DNA from: Ascaphus truei
Lineage: Eukaryota; Chordata; Amphibia; Anura; Ascaphidae
DNA length: 64,000 nt
Direction of reading: 5' to 3'
Assembly: GCA_036426205.1 (NCBI GenBank)
Contig: CM071571.1
Coordinates: 112,229,551-112,293,550, forward strand
Shown: positions 55,162-64,000 of the stretch, piece by piece
Position numbering within the stretch: position 1 is the stretch's first letter
How the letters are laid out: every line of letters begins with the position of its first letter
Made by a program: the position numbers and the translations under genes
The notes under the pieces: model-generated
Seen by the model: only the letters and a program-made list of their open reading frames with translations
Database searches by the model: none
What the model was told of the DNA's origin: nothing

Positions 55162-57125
55162 ACCCTCAGCTGCCTCTCCTTCCTCCATCTCCGCTCAGGA
55201 CTTTGCTGACTATTTTAAGGAAAAGGTGGAATCCATACCTCAGAACATCCCCTCTGTTTCTTCTTCCCATCCTACACCTCTTCCTAACTCTCCTCCTGCC
55301 TTCCTTGACTCTTTTTCCACTGTCTCAGAGGAGGATGTGTTGCTGTTGATCACCTCTTCTCCCTCTACCACTTGCCCTCTTGACCCCATTCCCTCCCATC
55401 TCCTAAAACCTCTTCCTCCTACTATAATCCCTACGCTCACACACATTTTTAACTCCTCCCTCTTCTCTGGAACCTTTCCATCCTCCTTCAAACATGCAAC
55501 AGTCATACCATTAGTCAAAAACAGCAAGCTTGACCCTACCTGTCTTTCTAACTATCGACCTGTCTCCTCCTGCCTTTTGCCTCTAAACACCTTGAATGTC
55601 TTGTGTTCTCTCGCTTGCTCCATTTTCTCAACACCTATTCTCTCCTAGACCCTCTACAATCTGGCTTTCGCACTGCTCACTCCACGGAAACAGCCCTCAC
55701 TAAAATAACTGACGACCTCCATGCTGCCAAAGACAGAGGTCATTACACTCTGCTCATATTACTTGACCTCTCTGCAGCATTTGACACTGTGGATCACCCT
55801 CTTCTCCTTCACATTCTCCATACTCTTGGTATTCGGAACAAAGCTCTGTCCTGGATCTCATCCTACCTCTCCCATCGTACTTTCAGTGTCTCTTCTGCTA
55901 ACACCTCCTCCTCCTCTATTGATCTCTCTGTGGGGGTACCCCAGGGCTCTGTCCTGGGACCTCTTCTCTTTTCTCTGTATACACTCTCTCTAGGTGACCT
56001 AATAACATCTTTTGGGTTTAAATATCACCTCTATGCTGACGACACACAAATATACTTTTCAACACCTGACCTTACACCTGCTGTACAAACCAAAGTTTCT
56101 AAATGTCTCTCTGCTATATCTTCCCGCATGGCCCTCCGTCGCCTTAAACTCAACATGGCTAAAACAGAGCTCCTCATACTTCCTTCCAAACCTGACCCTA
56201 CTACCTCCTTCCACATTACTGTTGGAACTACGATCATTCACCCAGTAGCCCAAGCATGCTGCCTAGGGGTCACACTCGACTCCTCTCTCACATTCGCCCC
56301 TCACATTCAAAACATTTCTAAAGCTTGTCGCTTTTTCCTCCGCAATATAACAAAGATACGCCCTTTCCTCTGTTGCTCGACTGCTAAAACTCTGACTCAG
56401 GCCCTCATTCTCTCCCGACTTGATTACTGTAACCTCCTGCTGTCCGGCCTTCCTGCCTCTCACCTGTCTCCCCTACAATCTATCCTAAATGCTGCTGCCA
56501 GAATCACTCTACTCTTTCCTAGATCTGTCTCAGCATCTCCCCTCCTGAAATCCCTCTCCTGGCTTCCAATCAAATCCCGCATCTCACACTCCATTCTTCT
56601 CCTCACTTTTAAAGCTTTACACTCTTCTGTCCCTCCTTACATCTCAGCCCTAATTTCTCGCTATGCACCATCCAGACTCTTGCGTTCTGCTCAAGGATGT
56701 CTTCTTTCTACCCCCTTTTTATCTAAAGCCCTCTCCCGCCTTAAACCTTTTTCACTGACTGCCCCACACCTCTGGAATGCCCTTCCCCTCAGTACCCGAC
56801 TAGCACCCTCTCTATCCACTTTTAAGACCCACCTTAAGACAAACCTGCTTAAAGAAGCATACGAATAGCACTGTGAATATTCTGAACAGATGATACATAA
56901 AGTTTGGCCCCCTGCAGACAAACTTACCAGAACTCCCTCCTACTGTCTCTGTACGTTCTCCCTACCTACCAATTAGATTGTAAGCTCCTCGGGGCAGGGA
57001 CTCCTCTTCCTTAATGTTATGTTTATGTCTAAAGCACTTATTCCCATGATCTGTTATTTATATTATCTGTTATTTATTCGATTACCACATGTATTACTAC
57101 TGTGAAGCGCTATGTACATTAATGG
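55162..57125 (+). pseudogene. L2-like LINE (CR1/L2 group), 5' truncated
   Basis: RT starts with AQDFADYFKEKVESI, then CPLDPIPSHLLK, NYRPVS, a frameshift near 55570-55605, then [20 protein letters not shown], catalytic block [33 protein letters not shown] and YADDTQIYF, a C-terminal region ([37 protein letters not shown]) and the ending [12 protein letters not shown]. After the stop at 56868 come TTGTAAGCTCCTCGGGGCAG and GCGCTATGTACATTAATGG, the usual 3' motif of L2-type elements. One frameshift in an otherwise open 1.7-kb region means a fairly recent death or a base-call error. Confidence 0.9.
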
Positions 57126-57206
57126 AGTCAGCCGGGGACACTCACGGGGTCAGCCGGGGACACTCACAGGACCCCGGAACACCCGCCTGCAAAATGTAAA
57201 CAATGA

Positions 57207-57510
57207 AATTTTTCTAAGTCCAGCTTTTTTAACGGCAACCTTTAGCTGGCGTGTTTTCTTGAACGCAACTTTCGCGTACGCTAAGGTTGCGTAGCTTAGT
57301 GCATCCCGCAGAAGGGCAGAATTGAACGTAAACAGGGTAACGAACGAGCAAAGTTGGACTTAGAAAAATTTCCTGAAAAAAGAGTTTTAGATCACAAAGT
57401 GCCTGTTTGCGTGTCTCTGTGAATCGCGTTCAGCACAACATCACGTTCTAAGAGCACTTTGCGTTCTTAAAACGACTTATCGGAGCTTAGTGCATGACCC
57501 CCTAAGTCAG
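57207..57510. repeat. Inverted repeat and MITE-like end
   Basis: AAATTTTTCTAAGTCCAGCT at 57207 and CAAAGTTGGACTTAGAAAAA at 57349 form inverted arms. At 57480-57505 GGAGCTTAGTGCATGACCCC resembles the reverse complement of the segment start at 40441. Confidence 0.5.
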
Positions 57511-57875
57511 ATGTGAGGTTAAAGTTCTCGTTTTTTTATGTAACTGTCGTGGCTAGGATCTGAATCCAAAAAGTGGAACAGGAAGCACAGTTGTATATCC
57601 CGGTCAGGGTAAGCCTACTGAAGCATGTGCCTGCAACTAGTATAGGTTTGATTTCACCTCCACACCTCCAGCAAGTGTGCCTTTATCTGTATTTTGTGTA
57701 TTCTTTGTGTTTGTAAGCAGGTTTACCCAAATAAACTGCATTTCGTTTTTACTACCTTTTTTTGCTTAGTGAATGATTCCGGTACAAATATAAATAAGTG
57801 TCAAAGGTCCTGGTCTCCTGTGAAATACAACAAATTCTCTTTACAGGTGAAAATGTACAAGATCACATTAGGACT

Positions 57876-57911
57876 CCTGACAAAGCTTGACAACGCAAGC
57901 GAAACATGTTC
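57876..57911 (+). ncRNA. Hammerhead-like motif (degenerate)
   Basis: CCTGACAAA, hairpin GCTTG-ACAACG-CAAGC, then GAAACATGTTC. This is the nearest match to CTGANGA: C3 is kept and only G8 is A, as expected from CpG decay of CTGACGA. Confidence 0.5.
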
Positions 57912-59563
57912 TGTGCAGAGTAGGAAGAGTGACTGAATGGACTGGGATGGAATTGTGGAGTAAGCTTGCTGAGGGCTAGCGCTGTTTCCGGGCTGCCGCA
58001 CTCGGAGGCAGCAACAGCCAGCAACCACCACGTTCCCATTCGGCGTTGAAGAGGGGTGTGATCTCCGCCTCTCCAGATTTGTTTGATGTGCCCTATATGA
58101 ATGAGCAAATTGTAAGTGCATGCAGTGGACTTTTGTTTTAATTGTTATTAAATTAGTGCTTATATCCTGATCAATGGTCCTCTTTCTATTCCTCTGAAGG
58201 ATTTCTGCATCGCTTTACCTACCAGTACCGTGCCACGATTTGTTATGGGCTCTTTTATACTCACCATTGTGAGTACATCCACCTCAAGTTTTTCCAAAAA
58301 TGGTATTGATTAACACGATCCTGTTTTATGTTTTTTTTCTGTTCTCTTTTTTTATTTATATACGGACGACTACTGCTCCCTCCTGTGTGTGTACTCGAAA
58401 ATGTACAAGAGCAAGCCAGGCTTGGAAGAAAAGCAAAGCAATTTCTATTATTGCATTTTTTCATAAAGTAATTCACTGTAATCTAATTAAAAATATTTCA
58501 TATTTTAAAATACTTTTCAGTCATCTGAAGTTTTAAGGAGAATAAGTGGTGGGTTACATTTAAAAATGATTACATATCATATCTTATCATATGAAATAAA
58601 CAGGAATAAAAGATCGATTACATTGCATTTAGATTTTGAAGACACACTAGTAAACTAGCGCAGTGATGCGCAAAGTGGGGGTCACAGGATTTTTTTTACA
58701 TTTTACCATTTAATATAAGAAGTTTACTTTTTCCCCAATATCATACATCTTATTTAAAGAAAAACATTCTTAATGGATACAATCCACAGCCTTGAATAAA
58801 TGACAAAAAAATAGTCATATTACTCAATTGATTAAAACTGTAAAACGTATTCTATTTTGTAACAGCTCATAGCTGGGAGGCCTTTCAAAGACAAACAGAC
58901 AAAGTATTGAATTGATTATAATATGACTGAAATTTAAACAATGGACTCGTTTTTAGAATTAAACTGTCTTACATATTGAAACAATTCAAAATGTAAAAAC
59001 TGTAACCTCATTTTAAATGTAGGAGCTCTGAGAGTTTAGGAATCCAGTCTTTAAGAAGCGGTCTTGAGGGCATAAACAAAGCTCAATTAAATCTATTGTT
59101 CTCAATGTAATTCAAATTACATGTTTTATAACTGTTTTAAGGTTTTGTGCTTGCATGCTGTAGTAATTTTATGAACATCATGTTCTCTACAGAGGTGATT
59201 GGCAAAGAGTCTATGATTTTAGCCTTTGCTCCCTTTATTTTACTGTATATATTTGAAAAAGAGTGACTTTTCTCTGTGTGCTAATATGCTTATTTGTAAT
59301 TTATTACCAATCAAATTGTGATCAGCATTTAAATAGTGATAGAATAATTGCTTTGTATATTAAAAAATAAGATTTCCTTGAGTAAAGGAAGAGACCAACA
59401 TAAAGGTAAAAATAAGTAGAAAGAGGCAAATGTTGGAGTGATGAGTAAAGATGGAAATAGGACCTATTCAATAAACTGCAAAGGAAACCTTGGTAAGGGT
59501 CAGTGTCATGGGTTTAGTGTCAGTGCAATGGGTTTAATGCCAGTTAAAATTTTGTCTCTTACA
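57912..59563. other. Intergenic, no gene seen
   Basis: AT-rich DNA with only short ORFs. 57912-58560 could be Penelope-like 3' region by analogy with other motif-bearing loci, but coding evidence is absent. Confidence 0.4.
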
Positions 59564-59565
59564 TA

Positions 59566-60630
59566 CAGTGGCGACCAACTTTATTCGAACTCGGCTAGTT
59601 CCGCGAATTTCAGAATATCCCGGTGATGTGCGGTTTAGTATCGTTTTCTCCCGGAGTGTATTGCGTTATTTCGCGCCCGTGATATAAGCATTTTATTCCC
59701 GCTGGCTGCAATACTGCAATGCCGTGTAAAAACGCATGGGGGCGTTTGCGAGCTGTTGTCTTTGAAGTCTAATACCTTCGCGGTTCAACCTACAGTACAC
59801 AGTCTGTGCGTGCGCGCAGTAATAGTAAAATTGCATATTTAATTTTATTTTAAAGTACAGTACTGTACTGTACATGCTCGGACCCTGTTGGGGTGAAGTG
59901 AGGGGGTTCCTAACATCTGGGGGAAAATTAATTTTAATTCTATGGTGAGTACTGTCTTGTTGCCGTATTATTTTGGTGGGGCTGGCTGGGTAATTCTTTA
60001 GGGGGCTGACCATTACTGTACATTAAAACTTTTCTTTTTGTTTTTCCTCAGAAAAGAAAACGGCTAATGGGGGGATTTCGATGGATAATATTGTACTGTA
60101 TGCTGATGTTTTCCGGCCGTACATAAACCCGAATAAATAAAACTATGCATTTATTCTACATGTTCAGTATCGTTTCATTATGTGTCTTCCACAGTATACT
60201 GTACAGTGGTATACAGTGCCTAACATCTACTGCTGCGACACACTTTATTCGAGCAAATACCCAGTATGTACCTGGCAGATACCTGGAATGCGCCGCTCCT
60301 CACCTCAGACAAGCCCCGTTGCGTTTGCCTTCCCAGCCATGGCTCATGCCTGGCTGATGGGCGGCTGATCTGTTAAATGATAATGATTAGGATTTAATAG
60401 GCTGCAATGCTTTGCGTGTCTACCAGATGGCATAAATTCATGAATTGTAATGCAGTATATATATATATATATACTGTGCAGTATTGCAGCCAGCGGGAAT
60501 AAAATGCTTCAATCCCTGCCTGGAAAATAACGCAATGCACTCGGGCAGAAAACAGTCACAAACCTCAATACACCCGAGTATACCCGAATTTGTGGGACTA
60601 GCCGAGCTCGAATAAAGTGTGTCGCCAGTG
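59566..60630. mobile_element. Tigger-like non-autonomous transposon, TA TSD
   Basis: 1065 bp. Left end CAGTGGCGACCAACTTTATT and right end, in reverse complement, CACTGGCGACACACTTTATT, with inverted arms of about 155 bp, flanked by TA (59564-59565, 60631-60632). A second GCGACACACTTTATTCGAGC piece at 60235 suggests an internal or nested copy. No transposase motif is visible, so it depends on a relative. TA duplication and CAGTG start fit the Tc1/mariner superfamily (Tigger-type). Confidence 0.75.
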
Positions 60631-60632
60631 TA

Positions 60633-61330
60633 TGGGCAAAAAGAATTTTATTTCTAGGTGCCCTAGAACAGAAGTTCCCACGCCAATTGCCCGTGAACTT
60701 GTCCGAGGCCCTAAGTAGTTCCCACGCCAATTGCGCGAATATAATGTAAAATAATCCGTTCTGTGGGTCTGAGCGGGTTGAAATTTACCTGGTCCTCATG
60801 CAGGAGGACCCTTGCCATAGTGGCAAAATATCAGCCTTGCACGACCCCCGGAACCGGAGATACCAAAAGACAGTTTAAAAGCACATTACCAAAGTGGCTT
60901 TTTTTCTGTCATGCAAGTCAATGGCAGAAACCTGAATTTTAACATCGCCCTGATTCCGTTCTGTTGCCACAAGAGGGTCGCAATTTGCCATGCAATCCTG
61001 CCACAACTAGACACATGGTGACCGAATTTGAGCCCTCTAGGTCGAAAAGAAACAGAGTTGTGGGTTCCAGCTTTCTGCTCAATCTGACTTAGCCGGTTCA
61101 AAGCTTTCTCCGCCATTGCGCTCAATGGTAGGACCCTCCCACCGGCGTGACCCTTTCTCGCGCCATTACTGCTCGGACCCTGTTGGGGTCAAGTGAGGGG
61201 GTTCCTAACATCTAGGGGCAAAATGATTTTTATTTCTAGGTCCCTAGAACAATTCCCACGCCAATTGAACCTAGTTCCCACGCCAATTGCCCTAGTTCCT
61301 CGCCAATTGCGTCGACCATGCAGTAAAAAA
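60633..61330. repeat. Old repeat with TTCCCACGCCAATTG copies
   Basis: TTCCCACGCCAATTG occurs at about 60676, 60719, 61254 and 61278, with a further degenerate copy. CTCGGACCCTGTTGGGGT and GAGGGGGTTCCTAACATCT recur at 59876-59920 and 61170-61210. No coding potential. Confidence 0.5.
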
Positions 61331-61487
61331 ACAGTGCAGCAAGCCTCTACATTTGTTACACTGGCAAATGAGCAAATGGAAACAATGTGAGGCAATTCAA
61401 CATGTTCTTTTATTGGTGGAGTCAGTACAAAAACATTTATTTACAAATACTGTACAATGTTGAAACATTTAAAGTGCACAGCAATTC

Positions 61488-64000
61488 TTTTTTTTCAACA
61501 AAAAGGTTTTTATTGGGACATGGAACAGTTCGCATACTGTCTAACAACCCATTATCATACATGAGTGATCGCGTTCCCATTTTTTTTTAAATGCCAAACG
61601 GTACAAATAATAACGTACTGTGGGGAAAAAGAAAAAAGAAGAAAGACGACGGACATACGGGACGAACAAGACGAACCCAGGGGAGGAGGGGGGGGGAGGG
61701 CCAATCGAGGAGCGACTCCTGCTTGTGATCTGCGACCTCCGATAGTGTGCTTGTTCGGTGTGGGTCTTCTCATTGCCATCTTACTGTCTGCCTACGTCTG
61801 CCCTACCAGTGCCCTGTTCTGTCGCTGTCCGTGCCGCCCCCCCCAGAGGAGAACGCATTTCTTTCAATCACAGCAGAATATTGGTGGCATTCACCCCTGG
61901 GATGTCTGATTGATTTAGCCAAGGGGCCCATATTTTTAGAAAATTTGTGCCGGTGTCATTGACCAAACTCGTCAATTGCTCCATCCGGCAAACATACCAG
62001 ATTCTGTTCCGAATTTTCATCATCGTCGGTAAGTCTGGTTGCTTCCACAATGCCGCGAGTTCGCACCTCATGGCTGTTGCAAAGTGTGCAATCAATTTTT
62101 GAGCCGGTCTGCTTAGCCCCCGCCTGCGCCTGCCCAGCAGGAACAGCCAGGTGTCCAAGGGGACCGGGTGTCCGAGAATTCTCTCCAGCCAATCTTGGAT
62201 TTCCTCCCATAAAGGCGCCACTTTGGTGCAGCCCCACAGCATGTGCAGCAAGTCTGCATGTTCCCCACACTGTTTGGGGCACAGTGGGGGGTAATCTTTG
62301 ACAAACTTTGCTAATCATATTGGGGTAAGGTACCACCTCATTAGGACCTCATATGCGTTCTCCTTCAGGGTTGTGCAGATCGAGCTTTTGGATGCTGCCA
62401 GCACTATTGAGTCTCAGTCGTCGTCTTCTAACGTCACCCCTAAGTCAGCTTCCCATGCACGTCTGTAACTTAATTTAGTGTTGTCTTTGGTTCCAGGACA
62501 GACCACCTCTCTATAGATCGTAGAAGTAAGTCCCTTAGTGTCCGTACCTCTCGAACACAGCTGCTCAAAATTGGTACGCCGAGGGCGTTTAGGGATTTTG
62601 TTGTAAAATGCTCTAATCTGGAGGTATCTAAAGAATTCAGAGTTTGGTATCCCACTTTCAGATTTAATTTGGTCAAAAGATTTTAATAATGGACTACCTT
62701 CCAGATGTAGTAGCTTCGTGAGGCCCTTTGTTTTCCAGGCCCCCAGGTTCCCACTTGGCATGCCCGGAGCGAAATCAGGGTTCCCTACAAACGGGGTCAT
62801 GTATGTGTGCTGGGTGGTAAGAGCACATCTGTATCTGGTGTCCCCCCAAACTGCCAACGAGCTCTTCAGTGCCGCCAGCGGCACCCCTATGGATTTGTGG
62901 GCCCTTTTTGGTAGCCAAATTAAGTCCTGTAGATCTACAGGGGAGCTACATTCCTTTTTCAATTCAACCCACCTCCGGAGATCCGGCGGCATGTGCCACT
63001 GTACAATTTGAGTCAATTGTGCCACTCGGAAGTAGGCCATAAAGCAAGGTACCCCAAGTCCTCCTTGTAGTGTTGGGCGAATTAACGTACTAGCTTTGAT
63101 GCGTGGTTTTTTACTACCCCAGACAAATTTCACCATGGAGGACTGTAAGCGGATGATGTTATCTCCGGCCACCTGCACCGGGAGGGTCTGAAAGAGGTAC
63201 AGGACTCTGGGGAGGAGGTTCATCTTGAGGCTTTAGATCCTGAAGATCCAGGAAATTGCATAGCCCGACCAAAGTCTGAGATCCTCCGTCAGAGTCCTTA
63301 TCAGTCTGGGGTAGTTGGCTTTGTAAAGGGCGCTTTATTCTTTGGTAATATTTACCCTAGGTATTTGATAGAGGAGGCTTGCCATTTAAAGTTAAAATTT
63401 AGTTCTATCAGTTTTGCTGTTGCCTATTGGCAGGTTTTTAAATTTAACGCTTCTGATTTAGTTTGGTTAATTTTGAACCCCGAAATCTTATTAAATGCAT
63501 CTAGTAAGCTGAAGACGTTCGGCAGAGAGGTAAGGGGCTTTGACAGCATTAAGATAATGTCGTCCGCATACAGGGCCACTTTGTGTGACTGGTCTTGAAT
63601 TTGGATTCCTGTTATGTCTGGGTTGTTACGGATATGTGCCGCCAAGGGCTCAATGCATAGTGCAAATATAAGTGGGGACAGGGGACAACCCTGTCTGGTG
63701 CCACTCCGTATCGGGAATTCTTCCGAGGGGAAGCCCTGTTGCCTGACCTTCACCTTCGGTTCATGATACAGAGCTAGAATGGCGCCCAACATTCTCCCTC
63801 CCACCCCAAACTCTCCAAGCGTCTCTGTGAGGTAGGGCCAATCAATTCGATCAAAGGCTTTTTCGGCGTCTAAACTAAGTGCCATAGACGGGATATTCTG
63901 TCTTTGGGCCGAATCGATTAAATCTATGATCCGTCTAGTGTTATCCGCTGCTTGCCTCCCGCAGATGAACCCTACTTGATCTGGAAAATTTTTTAGTGTC
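61488..64000 (-). pseudogene. Tx1/L1-like LINE, second copy, ORF2 C-terminal half
   Basis: Minus strand; runs off the right edge. The 3' end is T-rich (61488-61495, with complement AATAAAAACC just inside), matching the 3' end of the copy at 43166-50317. Coding from right to left: 64000-63424 holds GRQAADNTRRIIDLID, SLDAEKAFDRIDW, GTRQGCPLSPLIFALCIEPL and YADDIILML; after a frameshift, 63223-62414 (LPRVLYLFQTLP, EFFRYLQIRAFYNKIP); then 62336-61868 (HMLWGCTKVAPLW, PWLNQSDIPGVNATNILL). Clearly homologous to ORF2 at 46075-49882 yet diverged, so it is an independent, older or sister insertion. Confidence 0.9.

Noticed and set aside
13323..57911. Active hammerhead ribozymes
   Set aside because: None of the seven sites has both C3 and G8 of the catalytic core, and no clear helix I partner and cleavage triplet was found, so self-cleavage is not claimed.
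1..64000. CRISPR array, operons, riboswitches or prokaryotic signals
   Set aside because: The tandem repeats lack spaced, unique intervals, and all else (introns, poly(A) tails, LINEs) shows vertebrate DNA.

Overview
This is repeat-dominated vertebrate nuclear DNA, most likely amphibian and probably from a large frog-type genome. The reasons are the mix of elements: Tx1/L1-like LINEs, CR1 with a (TATGTAAC)n tail, L2-like LINE, Penelope-like elements, Ty3/gypsy of the Gmr1 type, Tigger- and hAT-like DNA transposon ends and Myb/SANT-domain genes with TE-like architecture. Introns, TATA boxes and poly(A) tails rule out a prokaryote. Duplicated blocks differ mainly by one-base indels and several homopolymers are very long, which suggests an uncorrected long-read assembly, so some frameshifts may be technical.

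Layout. 0-4 kb: end of a gypsy RNase H pseudogene (minus) and a solo LTR with a 4-bp target-site duplication (TSD). 6-11 kb: a ~0.66-kb direct repeat in two copies, each running into a GC-rich minisatellite, the second followed by a ~0.8-kb polypyrimidine block. 11.3-16.7 kb: a ~2.65-kb tandem duplication that contains a long inverted repeat and the first part of an LTR. 16.5-21.9 kb: a complete LTR element with LTRs, candidate primer-binding site (PBS) and polypurine tract (PPT), but with no reverse transcriptase. It carries two back-to-back ORFs, the larger being 699 codons with an N-terminal zinc-ribbon-like motif, a PPPPY motif and an unrecognised aromatic C-terminal domain. This is the best candidate for something undescribed. 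22.8-25.7 kb: a Penelope-like element (RT end plus GIY-YIG nuclease) joined to an inverted copy of its own 3' end. 26-27.2 kb: a CR1 fragment. 31.2-35.1 kb: a minus-strand Gmr1-like gypsy element with integrase upstream of RT and a SCAN-like capsid region. 36.3-40.2 kb: a nest in which an old LTR is split by a Penelope-like element that is itself hit by two solo LTRs. 41.3-53.2 kb: a three-exon Myb/SANT-domain pseudogene whose second intron holds a ~7.2-kb Tx1/L1-like LINE. 53.7-54.3 kb: an intronless forkhead-domain ORF with one in-frame TGA. 55-57.1 kb: an L2-like LINE. 59.6-60.6 kb: a Tigger-like non-autonomous transposon. 61.5-64 kb: a second Tx1/L1-like LINE on the minus strand, running off the window.

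A short motif, (C/T)TGANNA-hairpin-GAAA(C/T), recurs at seven places. Where the host element can be identified it lies in the 3' region of a Penelope-like element. It has the layout of a hammerhead ribozyme core, but every copy lacks the expected G at core position 8.

No ordinary intact host gene is certain here. The forkhead ORF is the only host-type coding sequence, and its TGA leaves its status open. All functions are assigned by recognising motifs by eye; no database search was possible.
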